Assembly: GCA_949152475.1 (NCBI GenBank)
Contig: OX424560.1
Location: 1,860,001 to 1,924,000 of the forward strand
Direction: 5' to 3'
From: Terebella lapidaria
Lineage: Eukaryota > Annelida > Polychaeta > Terebellida > Terebellidae
Length of the DNA stretch: 64,000 nucleotides
The notes beneath the pieces are model-generated. The model made no database searches, was not told where the DNA came from, and saw nothing but the letters and a program-made list of their open reading frames with translations. Each line of letters opens with the position of its first letter. The first letter of the stretch is position 1. This document shows positions 46,591-59,994 of the stretch, piece after piece. The translations under genes were made by a program, and so were the position numbers.

Positions 46591-47459
46591 TGAGTTTTTA
46601 GAAAAATTTACCAAAATATACCCTGGGCTAATACCCTGAGGTATTTTATTCATACTTCAGATTCAATCATTTATGCCAACTTGGCTAATTTTACATTATA
46701 TTTATATAGCGTTTTAAGTAGCAAAAGCTATTCTAAAATTATAGAAAATTTTATAATTAAATATATCATTGTAATTAAATTAGATAGTTGAATACTTAAT
46801 ATTTAAATACATAATTTTCCAACTTTACTGAAAGTTCATTTGGTAATTTCTTTCTAATTTTGTGTACCGGTAAGCTAGGCATATCATGCCATTTATTAGT
46901 GGGTATTAGCTTGAAGCTGTTGAATTGCTCGGAAAGGCCGAATAGTAGGCCCGAAAGGCCCTATAATGCAGTGCTTGAACTCGGATGTCATGACTACATG
47001 AAGATGTGCGATTGGGTCATTGGAGAAAGAACACTTGAAGATAGAGCTTAAGTTTGTATTATGAGCATACAGGATGTCATTTGGTGCATCTCATGGAGAC
47101 CTTGGAGGCTTGAACTTGACCTGATATGACCTTAAGTGCTCAAACTCCAAGTCATGTCCAGATAAAAATGTGTAACTTGGCCATTGGACAGTAAATACTT
47201 GAAGACAACTCTTGAGTTTTTATTATGAGCATACAGGAAGTCATATTTGTTGCATCTACAAATGCCATGGTGAGCTTCAACTTGAACTGATATACCCCGA
47301 GTGCTCAAACTTCAAGTCATGTCAAGATAAAAATGTGTAACTTGGCCATTGGACAGTAAATACTCGAAGTCAGTGCTTACAGGTAGGTTTGTATTCCGAG
47401 CATATAGCGTGTCATTCATGGCACGGCTTTTGGTGCCTTTGAACTTGACCTGGGGTGAC
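46591..47459. repeat. AT-rich stretch and about 180-bp tandem repeat
   Basis: From about 46980 to 47450 there are roughly three units sharing GTGTAACTTGGCCATTGGACAG, TTATGAGCATACAGG and ACTTGACCTG. Related words occur at 42600-42800. No gene is seen. Confidence 0.65.
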
Positions 47460-47790
47460 CTTGAGATTGTATTAGGAGCATAAAGACGCACTGTTTTCGA
47501 GATACGCAGGAGAACTCAGGGGTGACTTGGCGAAAATTCTTCTGACCTCCAGGTCAAATGTCGTTTGACGATTTGATCCCGCAATGAATATATATGGTTC
47601 TCCCCTGTTGGTATATGAACCTCCATGCAAAATCCCGTAGCCACTGCCTGCACACTTTTTGAGTTATCGCGCGGAAACATAGTCCAAAAATCGACATGGA
47701 TTTTATCCTCACGGACCTTGGATCCGGCCGAAAAAAAATAGGGTTCTTTCACATACTATGTCTGACTAATGCTGAAAAATTGGCAAAGAT
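47460..47790 (-). repeat. Inverted copy of the satellite block's edge sequence
   Basis: On the minus strand this reads GAAAGAACCCTATT, GGATCC(A)AGGTCCGTGAGG, ATGGAGGTTCATAT and GTCAAACGAC, matching in order the plus-strand sequences at 40410-40470 and 43740-43830. Confidence 0.75.
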
Positions 47791-48567
47791 ACATCGAGGC
47801 AAACTGAAGTTATCGGTCAGAAACCTTAATACGACGAAATGCTCAACCCTAACCCTACACTATACGAATCACATATAGATCGCTCCAAAACTTCGTACCC
47901 CTGTAGACAACCAATAAATCACCAGTTTGTTGAGTCTTTTGCACACTGTAGAAGCGTTAGACTTTGTGCCCCTTCACGCGGATTGGATGAACCTGGCCAT
48001 CATAAACATACATGTACATGTATCGTGTTGATTGCTGGATATATATAAATTGATTAATGGATATCGTATTTCTTCGTTTACATGACGGCGTGGGTGGGAG
48101 AATACTGTACTTGCCATTATGAAAGCAAACATACTTCAGTACACCGATAACATGCAAAAATACATGCACCTAGCTGATATGAATGGGACTTTAGAATCGA
48201 CACACACAAATGGTATTAAGTTTATTTAGTGGAACTTCCAATTAAGTTGATCCAGGATGTACTGGTATTGGATATTGTTGTGTCTCCTGCCCTCTTTCTC
48301 ATTGTCAATGAGCTATATACAGAATGAGATGGAGTGTCCACACAGGGTAGATCCTGATATATTTGCTCCACAATACTGGGTCAGTATTCATGAAAAATAC
48401 TGCATATTCCGGAAAAGTTAATTGTATGTTTATAATTTTCGACTGCACAAGGGTACACAAAACATCGACTAATGGTACTAATGGTACAATTCTATTGGTA
48501 CTTCCCAATATCAGATTTAATTTTATAACTGCAAAAAAAATCTTAATCATTTTTTTTTAACTCGCAG
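47791..48567. other. Gene-free stretch
   Basis: No repeat structure or exon is recognised. It ends with a T-rich tract and acceptor TCGCAG before the PRDM-like exon. Confidence 0.4.
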
Positions 48568-49241
48568 GTAGTTCCTGGCACCCCTTTCCGCGCGTGGAGG
48601 ACTGTCCCGTCCAAACTGTTCACAATACGGGCCTCGTCCATTCCGGGGGCTGGGATGGGGGTCTTTGCCAACACTTTTATCCCGAAGCACACGTGGCTGG
48701 GGGAATATGAAGGGGAGTTCTGGAACCTGGACCAGCGGGAGCGAAACCATGACGTCGAATACGTGTGGCGGGTCAGTGAGCGGGCTGGAGCGCAATCAAC
48801 CCATTTCAGAATATCACTTCTGTGTGAAAAGAAAATAACTGAAATGGCGAAACGCTCTCTACTATTCTTGATATACTGTGTTGAATGTATGATTATAAAT
48901 TGTGAGCGAAATCACGTGTCAACTTCATTTTGTTTACATTAATGTACTAAAGTAAATAACGTGACTTTCAGATATACACTGATGATTATGTGACGCATTA
49001 TGTGGACGCCAAATCTGATGAGCTGTCAAACTGGTTGAGGTTCATTAATTGTTCTCGGCACATTTCTGAGGAGAACGTTAAGATGCACACGTGTTACGGC
49101 CGTGTATACTACAGAACTCGACGGGATATAGCGCCAGGGACAGAGCTACTGGTATATTATGGGGATAGCTATGCCGAAAATACATTAAATATCAATACCA
49201 AACGATACAGAGATAGTACTTATCTGGACTTCAAATCGTGA
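48568..49241 (+). CDS. PRDM-type SET-domain protein, last two exons
   Basis: Two open exons, 48568-48771 and 48972-49241, join in phase 0 (donor GTCAGT, acceptor TTTCAG) to give 157 residues. They form a PR/SET domain: RASSIPGAGMGVFA, GEYEGEF, VEYVWR+IYTDD, YVDAKSDELSNWLRFINCSR, RVYYRTRRDIAPGTELLVYYGDSYA. SET proteins of this type methylate histone lysines (PRDM9: H3K4). The block from GAG to the YYGD motif most resembles the PRDM7/9 group. The frame stops about 25 residues after the domain with no zinc fingers. Upstream exons are not found: the first exon opens at an acceptor, with one internal Met at residue 30. It could be the end of a longer gene, a SET-only member or a fragment. Confidence 0.75.
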
Positions 49242-49860
49242 CTGTGATATATTTTTCACGGGGAATGAAGATTTTATTGTGTTGTTGTAATAATGTCATA
49301 TCAGGGATATTTATGTGTAATATTTTATATGTGTATCGCGGATATATTCAAAATAAAAAATAACATCTTGATTGCATTGTTGTTCTATTATATTTTATAT
49401 ACATATCTATATAAGCAGTTTTGGTTATGACATAATCAGATATCAAAGGATACAAATAAAGTACTGAATTTAAAGAAAAAAACATTACTCCTACATATAA
49501 TCGCTGTGTGTCGGTGTGTGTTGATGTCCTGTGTAGATTCATTAGACATGCATATTCAAAATAAGAAAAAAATATCATGATCGCAATTATAATTAAGCTA
49601 CATTTTACAGATTTTCTAGATGATAATAAAACCCCAGAAATAATTTACCATAAAATATGCATGAATATTCATGATATTCATACATACGCGCATATTTTTT
49701 CTTCTTTGGGGAATATTACAGTACTACATCCATGCTTGGCTCAACCAATCGTGGGATCCGCCCACGTGGTGACAGTTGAACCCCCTCTGGATCCGCCCCT
49801 GAGATGTTGACAACTGATACTGCGCCATCTTGCGTTAAACCTATGAACCATTGACAGAGA
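49242..49860. other. 3' flank and promoter region
   Basis: An AATAAA at about 49353 could end the SET gene. The ~120 bp before the next start codon has no TATA box. No other feature is seen. Confidence 0.4.
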
Positions 49861-52800
49861 ATGGCAGCTGTTGGGATTTTCGCGTTTATTTTGTTGTTTT
49901 TCTCCGGTCTGCCTCCTGGTTCATGCTACGACACTGAAGACTATGAAATATTTGATTTGGTGGAAGAAATTAACCAAAACTTCTACGAGCTTTTCGAAAT
50001 AAAACAGGTGAGTTTGTTTTATTGAAAGTTTTTGATGAGCGATAATAGGGTTGAATTACCCCCAAAGACTTACCTCGGTTCCCTCTGTCTGCAATAAACA
50101 ACAGTGTTGCCGCTGGGAGCATAAGCTACAAGCAATATGATGCCTTTTTCTCTATTCGTTGTGTTCACTGAACCATACCAGTGATGATAACAAAATCCAT
50201 ATTAAGTAGAATCTATATTTCTGTATTGAATGATTCCAGGATGCAACTGTTTCCGAAATCAAGAAATCCTATCGACGTTTAGCTGTGCAATATCACCCTG
50301 ATAAGAACAAGGAGGCTGATGCAGAGGAAAAATTTAGACAGGTATGTAGCTGAATAATTTTACGCATGAATGACCAACCCCATATATGCAGTCATGTAAC
50401 CAGTGTATGAAGTGGTGATCAACATAAAACATAAAATATCAACATAAAATATTAATAACTTTCATTTGTTTGTGTGTTCCAGATAGCTTCCATATATGAA
50501 GTTTTGAAGGATGAAAATAAACGACAAAAGTATGTTTGACGTAATGTTGCCACATTGGTTTTGTCATTCGAATCAACCAAAATGAATTCATGGTTTGATG
50601 AACTCAGACTCCATTACCAGACACAGTATCCTATTTCCACTAATGAACCTTGTGCCAAGTAGCTCCTGTGGAAGCCATATCTCTGTAAGCTGGTAAGTGA
50701 CTGTTTTGTTACAGGTATGATCTGGTGTTGGAGGTGGGTTTGCCGGACTGGAAGCAACCCGTGTTTTACTACCGCCGAGTCCGTAAGCTCGGCCTTCTGG
50801 AGTTATGCGCCATTCTTCTCGTCATCCTGACTGTCGGACACTTTCTTGTGCTCTGGGCGAGCTACTTCGAGAGAAAGTTTGAAATGGTAAATGGAATTAG
50901 AATGTTCAGGATAATACAGCCCTCGCAGGTTGCTGAATATCCAGTGTGCACTACACTGAAAACATACTCATTGTTAGAAATGTAAAACAGTGGTGTTAGT
51001 TCACTCGGAATGTTGGTAGATTTTATTCAATGCTCTTTCCAAAGATTGAGTTTTTTTTTTAATTTAGTAAAGTGCAAAACATAGGCTGTATATTCCTTCT
51101 AATTGCAAATAACTGGGATGAGGAATTGTCACTCAAGTTGTCTTTTACTGCCTGCCAGAAATAGACGTGTTGAGCACAAAGTGTCTAACTAAAACTTTAT
51201 CCATCCTTTCATTCCAGGAGGAGGTGTTTAGGTCGCGGCAGAAGAAAGAACGCAAAGTGCGCGGTCGAGCGAAATCGCAGCAGGAGGCACGAGAGGCGGA
51301 GTTTGAGGAACAGTTGCAGGAGCAGTTGGAGAGCGTGGCTCGACCACGACTCACGGACCTTGTACCGTTCCGGCTTGTGGCGCTGTGCTGGTGGAGCGTG
51401 GTGTATGTGTGGCGCACGCCCGGACGAGTGAGGGAGTGGCGAGCTCGGCGCGAGGAGGAGAGACGTGAGGAGGAGGCTGTGAGACTTGCCGAGGAGGAGA
51501 GGAGGGAGAGCCTCAGGAAACTACAGGGTCAGTGATAAACCGAGGGAAGATATCAGCGGCCTCAAGAAGATTATGTATTATGATCTATATGTAGCAATAA
51601 TTGTATGTATTTATGCAACAAGAATATATGTACCCTTGAACTGGATCAGAATATCTATGGTCGGATCTAGATAGTGTTTATAAACAAAGCTGAATTGATT
51701 ACATGAAAATTTATGAGTCTATTACCGGGTAGTATTCAGCCATTGCTGTTTGTTGTTCTCCACCAATTTTAGATGTGACACCATATCCGAATATTTATCG
51801 GAGATTTCTTAACTTACGAATTATGAGTGATGAATCTTTGTTTGTTGACAGAAGCGCAGAAAGCTCGGAGGAAGAAGCCCGTAGATCTGGCCACGCTGAG
51901 AGCCGAGATGATGTCCGTGGAGGGACGGACGTCGCCTGTGATCTACGGAGTGGACTCAGACGACAAACTTCAGGACTTGCCAGAAATAGATCTGAGCACC
52001 ATGGAGACATCAAAGGTGGGTGTCTGTGCGAGATAGCTGTCACACAGTAACTTCACAGCATGATGGAGCGAAAGTTTGGATTAACTTTTGGATTTGCAAA
52101 ATCTTATTAGAAATTTATTCGAAATAGTAGGTCAGTGTGTAACAATTTAGTATTTGTGTATGACTGTACATGTATGTACACATACATGTACAGTCATATG
52201 TGTAAACTCTTGGATTTGCAAAATCTTGTATATCAGAAATTTATTTGAAAAGAGTAGGTCAGTGTGTGACAATTTAGTATTTGTGTCTTGATGCTTGTTC
52301 CAGGTATTTTTGTTTTTTTGTATTTTTATTTTCCTGTGGACCTATAAATACACATACCTAATCACACTTGTCTTATGTTGTGGTTGATACTGGAAAGCCA
52401 TGTGTTTTTACAACAGGACGGAGAAGCCTGGACTGAAGAACACACATCAAAGCTGGCTAAGGCCGTGGCCAAGTTTCCAGGTGGAACTGCGAAACGCTGG
52501 GAAAAAATCTCTCAGATGGTTGGCCGACCGGTTAAAGAGGTAATTTACTTTCACAAAAATGTATAAGTGTGGTCTCACCGTTGATAGCATTACAAAGCTA
52601 TTTGTAAAAACTATTTTCAAAGTAGTTATTCAGTAAAGTACTGATATTTTTGTTCAAGTTATATTCTGAGCATTCCTCATAATGGCACTGATTGAATATT
52701 TATATCACTAACCCTGGACTCTGTTTTCAAAGGTGATTGTGATGTCCAAAAATATCCGCCAAGAATACACAAGATCAGTCGACCCATCCACTCAAGGTAA

Positions 52801-53751
52801 TACAATCTCACCAGAAACACGTCTAGTCATCCACACATTCGCTTGAAGAACTCGGCCATTTAAATTGCATCCCTAATAGCCATGTCAAACTAGCACCACA
52901 ATTTAAGCACATTAAAAAGATTGATCAAACGTTCATACTCTGAGAAAGTCCTCTGACATAAAATTGTTTTCCACTCCAAAAAAATTAGGAATAACTGGGG
53001 ACAGCAACACAAGAATGGTCAGTGATTCCGTGATGACGCAGAACGAGTGGTTAAACGGTGTCCAGAGCGCCCCCGTAAACGACCTTGACCTTGACTCGGC
53101 AGTTATTTCTGCAGGAAACGCAGCCGTGCGACGCCGCCGAGGTCAAAGGTCGAACTCCAGCGCAGAGAGAAATGTGTCGGGTGTCAACATGCGACATGCA
53201 CCGAATTCAAACAGTGCCACAAAAAGTTGGGACGATACAAAAAGCCAAGGTGAGGCTACATCAAACAGCGTCGTCACAACGAACAAAGTGGATAGCAATA
53301 AAGAGCTAAGGACTAAAGACTCGGAATCTAGTCAGGTTCCACCATCAAATACCACAGAGAGCTCACAAACGTGGAGCCAGCCACAGCAGAAAGTGTTAGA
53401 ACAAGCTTTGATATCAATACCAAAGGGCACGGCGGACAGATGGGGCAAAATCTCGGAACAAATCCCTGGAAAATCAAAGGTGGGTGATCTCGATTAGCAA
53501 TAAAAACAATACGGTCCTCCTCTTTACTGTATTCAAGAAGGAAGATACATTTGACTGATGAAAGAACACAACTTTCAAGAATGCAACAATTCCGTGACAG
53601 ACTAAAATTAAATTTGTCAGGATTTTGTCATGATTTCTCTTGTAAACCATTGAACATTGTCTTCTATCTGTTACAGGAAGAATGTATAGCTCGTTACAAA
53701 TATCTCGCCGAAGTCGTCAAAAAGCGAAAGACGCAGCAGCAAAAATCATGA
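49861..53751 (+). CDS. DNAJC1: DnaJ homolog subfamily C member 1 (ERdj1)
   Basis: Ten exons with GT-AG borders join in frame: 49861-50007, 50240-50341, 50483-50529, 50715-50886, 51218-51527, 51852-52015, 52417-52539, 52733-52796, 52989-53479, 53677-53751. The product has 564 residues, close to vertebrate DNAJC1. Order: signal peptide (1-23), J domain with H68-P69-D70, transmembrane helix (~125-152), a very basic and then charged cytosolic segment ([11 protein letters not shown]), first SANT domain in exon 7 ([13 protein letters not shown]...RWEKISQMV, from ~318), and second SANT domain at the C-terminus ([13 protein letters not shown]...RWGKISEQI). The luminal J domain stimulates BiP, while the cytosolic part contacts ribosomes in mammals. 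The gene looks intact. A polyadenylation signal lies at 53834. Confidence 0.95.
52086..52300 (+). repeat. Direct repeat and palindrome in DNAJC1 intron 6
   Basis: Two copies of TTGGATTTGCAAAATCTT...GTAGGTCAGTGTGT (from 52086 and 52212) flank a palindrome, GACTGTACATGTATGT paired with ACATACATGTACAGTC, at about 52163-52195. Confidence 0.7.
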
Positions 53752-55079
53752 ATCTCGTGTGCCTGGAATGATATTTATCTATTTGTGGTGTCATTGGTCA
53801 GTGTTGGTTTATTTATAGAATATGATACAAAAAAATAAATTATTATTGATTATTTAGGTGTCATTGTTTCTTGCATCAAACCCAAATTGTTACCTACAAC
53901 AGTTACTTGAGGCAGATGGCCGTAACATATCACTTTACTGTGATTTATGATCAACATTGAGTTCATGATCACCTTGTTTGATCTGAGCCAATATTGAAAA
54001 GTTGATGCTATAATTAATGTCTCCCATATACCAGGTATGACTTGGTATACATTGTGTACGATAGAGTCAAGCTGTTTCTTGGAAAAGATTTCCATAGGAG
54101 AATTTCATGATTTGACTGAAGAAATGAATTCAAAATAACTGACAAACTCACCGGAAATTCTGCAGGAAGTTCAGATAATTTACCAAGCAAAAAATGCTAT
54201 GACGGACCAAAAACTGAAAGAATGGACCGAAAGTTGAGAGCAGGATACCAGTATCCGGACCATGAAATAAGTTGTATATTATAAGCATGGCACCATGGAC
54301 TCTAGATTATTATATGAGAATTTATTCTTAGAAATTATCAAAATATTCCATGTTCACCAAAATCACACACTTCCAGAACATTGAATATAAGCATCACAAT
54401 ATTGGAGTACATTTACATGTATTGTTATAAAACTTAATTAGTACTTAATATATGGAATGAAAACATCTTTTATTTTCATTTTGATCTGAGTAAACCTGTA
54501 TTAGATACAATTGTGACACAAATCTGGTTCAACACATTATGTTAATATTGAAGATGTCATATATTACCAAACACCAATACACATGATACATTAGAAATAA
54601 TACAAAAATATGGTAACAAAAATCAATATTTCAACCATTCCTAAATATCTTCTTTCACCTTTACACTATAAAAATGCACCAAAAAACATTCCTAACGCAG
54701 CTGTTCGTTACTTTGTGTCAACTCAGTGATAATTGTGCACACAAGACTGACAATTTTGGGCAACACATGTTCCTATCAAATACCACATGATACAAGTAAA
54801 ATGTACACAGCTTGTGTTGCTACAATAATACATCACCATATGAATACATATACACACAAATGTTGACACGAATACATGGCAATCTATGGGAGAAAGGTGC
54901 TGCCACAATCAAAGACAATACATCACTTGTGCAAGACAATAAATTCATATCTTTCAGTGATCTGGCACTATAACTTGCTCAATAGAGGTGTCTATTTGCA
55001 TGTGGTAGTGCTATGCTTCCATAGCTATCACAGCAACATTATCATGAACATATAAATCTAGAGTAATCCCTGAAGGCCA
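53752..55079. other. Intergenic stretch between convergent genes
   Basis: The 3' ends of DNAJC1 and the sulfatase gene face each other here. AT-rich, with no coding frame or structured repeat. Confidence 0.5.
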
Positions 55080-58000
55080 TCAATCTCGCCAGGGTCGCCA
55101 CACGCCCCCGTGCAGTGCGGGGTTGGCCTGGGGGTCGTCCGGGGGGTAGCGCGGTGGGACGGCGGTGGCCGCGTACGCCGAGAGCCGCTTCAGTAGCGCG
55201 TCTACGATGTGTGGGAAGTCTGCGGAGAGATCGACCAGCTCCTCCGGGTCGTCCCGGATGTTGAACAGCCAGAGGTTCTTGTCCGGATCGTCGTCCACGG
55301 CCGGCAGGGAGTTCCTGAGGTGGGAGAGGTCAGGGGGCGGGATCCAGCTACCATTTCCTGGGGAGAGAGAGAATTGAATGTTTACCCCATTTATAGTCTA
55401 TGCTTTCCATGAGTTTTATAAATTTTAAGACATTTCATACTACTGAAAATTTGGGAGTTGACAGATGATGCTACAATGTATACCAAATACAAGACTGTCA
55501 CTATAATTTGATTTTGATTAGATTTGAGCCTTGAACAGTGCAAATTACAGTTCTAAACACAGCAGTTAAACTAAGTATTAAGCATAATAGTATTTTTCCA
55601 GAGAAACTAAAACATAATGAGTAACATACCAGGATCACCGGTTAGAAGTTTCCAGTCCCCGACTCTCACAGCTGCGTGTACACGAGTATCAAAGGAGCTG
55701 TTGCCTCGACGCTCACCCTTGTGCAGCCACATCGGGTCGATGTTGTGGAGGATTTCCTTCCTCGGACCCTCCACGTTACGACTGTCAGGAGCAGAACACG
55801 TGCTGGATTTGTTATATGTTGTACACAAGAAACCTGGTTATGTTTGGCGACAGAGTGGCTCAAGTAAGCCAAAAGTAAGCCACAGTTCACTACATGAAGA
55901 TCTTAATTCTAGGGTATGCTGTATGATACATGTACAATAAAAAAAATTGTTCCATTTCGTGAAAGAAAAATTTTGTTGATGAATATGAGGGCCTCAAAAT
56001 ATCACCCTGTCGGCACACCACGGACCTGATGGCATCCCACTGGTCATGTCCGTCTAGCTCTAACCCCTCAGTGCTGCCCCCTGCCAGGCGGACGATGGTT
56101 GGGAACCAGTCAGAGACGTGGACGAGAGCGCGGCTGACGGTGCCGGGGGCCTGGAGGAGCGGGCTGTGTACGAACCCGACCCCGCGCACACCTCCCTCCC
56201 ACAGCTGTCCCTTCCAACCTCGCAGCGGCCAGTTGTTACCGCCTGAGAGAACCTGCCCTCCGTTGTCTGTCATTAACACAAATGTTATCCAGAAAATTGG
56301 GGGAAAAATATAAATTTGTTAAGCTGATTTGAAAAGAATTGTTGAAAATATTTTAGGTCATGAACGAGAATTTCTAGCAAAGGGTGTGCTTTGCTAGCAT
56401 GTGATCATTCTTCAAAATACTATGAGGCTAATGTCATGAAGAACATTATCAACATTTGAAACACATAAGTGTACACGACAACAATCGTAAGACAATAGTA
56501 CCTGCTGAGAAGATGAACACTGTGTTGTCATACACTCCTGCATCCTTGAAAGCTTGTGTGATGTTACCAATGGCCTCATCCATGCACGTCACCATGGCTA
56601 CAAATGATACAATGATGATCAACTTCTAGTGCGTACTGGTGGTCAGAGTAGGTACTCACATTTAAAAGTCACAACTAATTTTTTTCTGATGTGGGAATAT
56701 AGTGTTCAATTACCTTTGGATTTATCTAGCTCCTAGAGCATTTCTTTCATAATACAAAATACTGGTAGGTGGTATAAAGTGATGAACATGTAATCCCTAT
56801 ACAGACCAGAATAAACTCGCCGATTGTGGTTTTCGACTGAAGCGTAGCGCTCCTCATAATGTTTGGGAACTTGAAGTGGAGAGTGAACAGACTGGAACGG
56901 CAGGTACAGGAAAAACGGCTGCAAGGGAAGAGAAAATACTTGAAATACTTGTAAAGAAATCATAAATATTTTGAACAGTTAATGACCTATTAACAGCATT
57001 TTCATGTAAATTTTCCATGCTTAAAAATGAAATAAATTCAGTTCTCTAGATAGAATTTTGTGAAGCAATGGAATGATCCTTCATTCAAGACAGTGTAGTT
57101 TGCGTTGAATATTCTATAAGTACTGTTTTGTTTGTGGTGTGATTAGAGATACCTGATCAGCATTATGTCTGGCATGTTCCTTGACTATCTGTTCAGCGCG
57201 CTTGGCGAAGACATGTGCAGAGTATGTGTTATTCTGGTCTAGTATTGGCTCTGTGTTGTGGTCAAAGTCCAGTCCATTGAACCACTGTGTGGTGCCGTTA
57301 ACCATGAAACTCCAGCCGCGGATATGTGAGTAATAGTCTTCCGATCCTGAGAGGTAACCTGCAAACAGAGAATGTAAAGGCTTATAAAACTCAGAGAATA
57401 ATGCTATATCATAGAGTTTAAAGATGTAGCCATCATGTGGCTTGTATGAGTTTCTTATTCAAAGAAGGTGAAATCTGCTTGAATTTTATTAACTATGTAA
57501 TCATGGTACCATGGGTAATGTATAGTGTCATACAATCAAAGAACAAAACAAAAGCTGAAAATACAAACCATAGAATGAATCGAAGCCTCTATAAGTTGGA
57601 GTGTATTCTTTCCTGTAGAACCCAAGGTGCCATTTCCCAATAGCATGTGTGGCGTATCCCTGCTTCTTCAGCATGTCAGCCACAGTGGGGGTGTTCAGGG
57701 GGAGGCCGTTAGGTTGTGCGATCCAGATTATCTCATGCTGAAGTCCAGTGTGTATCTGCGAGAGGATTTTAATCCAGGAATTCACAATGGCTGGTACAAG
57801 TAATGATGGATCAATGACTTTCCTCATGCACTAAATTATCAACCCACAAATTGAAATACAAATTTGTGCATATTTTTGGCCATATACGAGCCGTCTGTCC
57901 TAAATTCGCCGCTTCCCCAAATTCGCCAACAGGGTTTTCAGACCTTGTACTGCAAATGAAACCAACCAGTTCTATCATCAATCAAGATTTTTCAATCTTT

Positions 58001-59160
58001 GTAAAAGCAGTTTGTTTTCTATAAAACGAGTTTGTGAGCTCTGATAATTTTGAGTTGGCGAATTTTGGGATGCGGCGAATTTAGGACGGATGGCTCGTAT
58101 GTGGTACCTGACACCAGTGGGGACTTTCATTCACCTTAGGTACGCACCTAACCTTAACCACCGTACCTAATGTTAGGTACACAAAATGGCCGAATAAGTC
58201 ATATTTTTGACAAAATATATGATTGACCAGAAGTGACACACTGGTGCATAAGTTTGCAATGCTTCAGTTGTAGATAGTGCATTGGGTATTCAACAACTGT
58301 TGAACACCAATCAATCTGTTGTTGCGTTTTCTGCGCAGAGAGCTTTTTTCTTCATGTAATGACACTTCATCCAAGAATCACGATCATTCTGAACAGCACG
58401 CAGGCTGCTAATCTCTAATTTCCATTACATTAGGAACATGTGCATGAAGGAAGTCAGATACCCTTATATTATCATTGTAATCCTGAAAATCACCTTGTGC
58501 ATGTTGTGATTAAACAATTAACATAGCAACTGATGGACTCACAATATGCAACTGTCAACGCACAAATATGAGTCATACGACCCAAGCATTGCTCAGATAT
58601 ACACCTGTACCCCAGATTTGGTCAACTGAATGTTTTCTCAACAACTATATTCATTTGAGCCATTTTGTGTACCTAACATTAGGTACCGGTGGTTAAGATT
58701 AGGTACGTACCTAAGGTGAATGAAAGTCCCCACTGCCTGACACAATGCAACTTGTCTATCATAGACATTCAAACACTATAGATGTAAATAAGGTGTTTAT
58801 TTTATTTATTTTATATTTTATTACACATGCATGTATTTAATTACCAATAGTCTGTGAATAGATAATCTTTATTCCTTGATCTATACACTATTTTATTTTT
58901 ACCTGATAACGTCCAGACATGAACTGGCTTCTACTCGGGGTACAGATCGGCTGGACGTAATAGTTCTCGAGTTTTACCCCTTGTTCTGCCATTCTGTCCA
59001 TGTTCGGGGTGTATATGTCTGGGTTGTGGTACCCCACATCGTTAAACCCATAATCGTCGGCGAAAATAAACACGATATTCGGCCGTTGTTCGTTTTTGGT
59101 TGCGAAAATTGGCCCAAAAATTGCCAGGAATGTAATCACATATAACTGTGTGACTGTCAT
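55080..59160 (-). CDS. ARSB: Arylsulfatase B-like lysosomal sulfatase
   Basis: Eight exons join in frame: 58903-59160, 57569-57755, 57153-57358, 56807-56918, 56502-56597, 56026-56266, 55630-55781, 55080-55357. The product has 509 residues. Residues 1-20 are a signal peptide. Catalytic features: D35-D36 (FADDYG), C73-T74-P75-S76-R77 (the sulfatase signature whose Cys becomes formylglycine), K127/H129 in GKWHLGFY, and D287-N288-GG for calcium binding. The [16 protein letters not shown] and SDWFPT motifs are those of the ARSB/ARSI/ARSJ group. ARSB removes 4-sulfate from dermatan and chondroitin sulfate in lysosomes. The gene looks intact. Orthology to B rather than I or J is not settled here. 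Confidence 0.93.
57885..58099. mobile_element. Foldback MITE in ARSB intron 1
   Basis: TACGAGCCGTCTGTCCTAAA at the left pairs with TTTAGGACGGATGGCTCGTA at the right, and AATTCGCC words pair inward (CCCCAAATTCGCCAAC with GTTGGCGAATTTTGGG). 215 bp, non-coding. Confidence 0.75.
58115..58735. mobile_element. hAT-type MITE in ARSB intron 1, 8-bp duplication
   Basis: CCTGACAC lies immediately on both sides (58107-58114 and 58736-58743). The ends are CAGTGGGGACTTTCATTC and its complement, and the inverted repeats run about 80 bp (TTAGGTACG, CTTAACCACC, TACCTAATGTTAGGTAC). An 8-bp duplication and CAGNGG ends identify the hAT superfamily. 621 bp, non-coding. Confidence 0.88.
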
Positions 59161-59994
59161 CTTTTTATTTTGAGATCTTTAGGTGTAATTCCTGAATAAA
59201 TAGCAGAATCGATATGAAAAATACACCCCTGGATTTTGTTTTGTTTTTGAACATCACATGATTCAAGTGGGTCACGTGATACCAATCGTTGTCTCGCCAA
59301 GTCAGGAGTGCGGTTGCTGAACCGTTGAAATACAGTCAACTTAAGGCCAGTAGACGCACCTAGAAAAGTGTTGGTTTTACTTGTTTGATCCCGCACCGGG
59401 GACAGTGAAATGGTCTTACATGAATAAAAAAATAGATGCAGATAGGTGCGAGATAATCCATGTGGTCTGAATACTATTTAGTACTTTGACTATTCATTTT
59501 TTTCCAAGAATAAAATGGATGAGGGAATCGTGGACAATTCGTTAAAGGGTTAGTTCCTAGTAAACATAAAGTTGTCAAAACAAATAAAATTAAGTGTAAA
59601 TTGATTGATGGTGGTGTACTGATTCAGAATCGCCCATTTGTGGATTTTATTTTCCATCCTATATGCGCTCTATATGTCAATAATGACATGTCTGCGGCCG
59701 CCCCCTCTTTCCGGGATTATGAATGCGCGATCCCTTGTGACGTCATCGGTTGTACAACTTGTCAACACGTGTCGTTCGCCTCAAACACTGTGTTCAGCCA
59801 AACGCCGAGAAAATGCATCTAGGTTAGTAACCAGAATGAAAATAAGCGATAATAATCATCATTATGTCTTAATGTAAATCATAGACACAATAGAATATAT
59901 AAAATTGCTCCCAAGTTGTCGATTTGGGGTTGAAGTGGGCGATGATAGGTGCGGGACAATTCGTGCGCGATAGGGTTTTTGACGGGGCGTAGAT

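Noticed and set aside
59601-59877. Two overlapping frames upstream of the sulfatase gene
   Set aside because: One ends at a stop directly before a GTTAGT donor and the other has no recognisable content. At most they form a 5' exon of the doubtful 60572 model.
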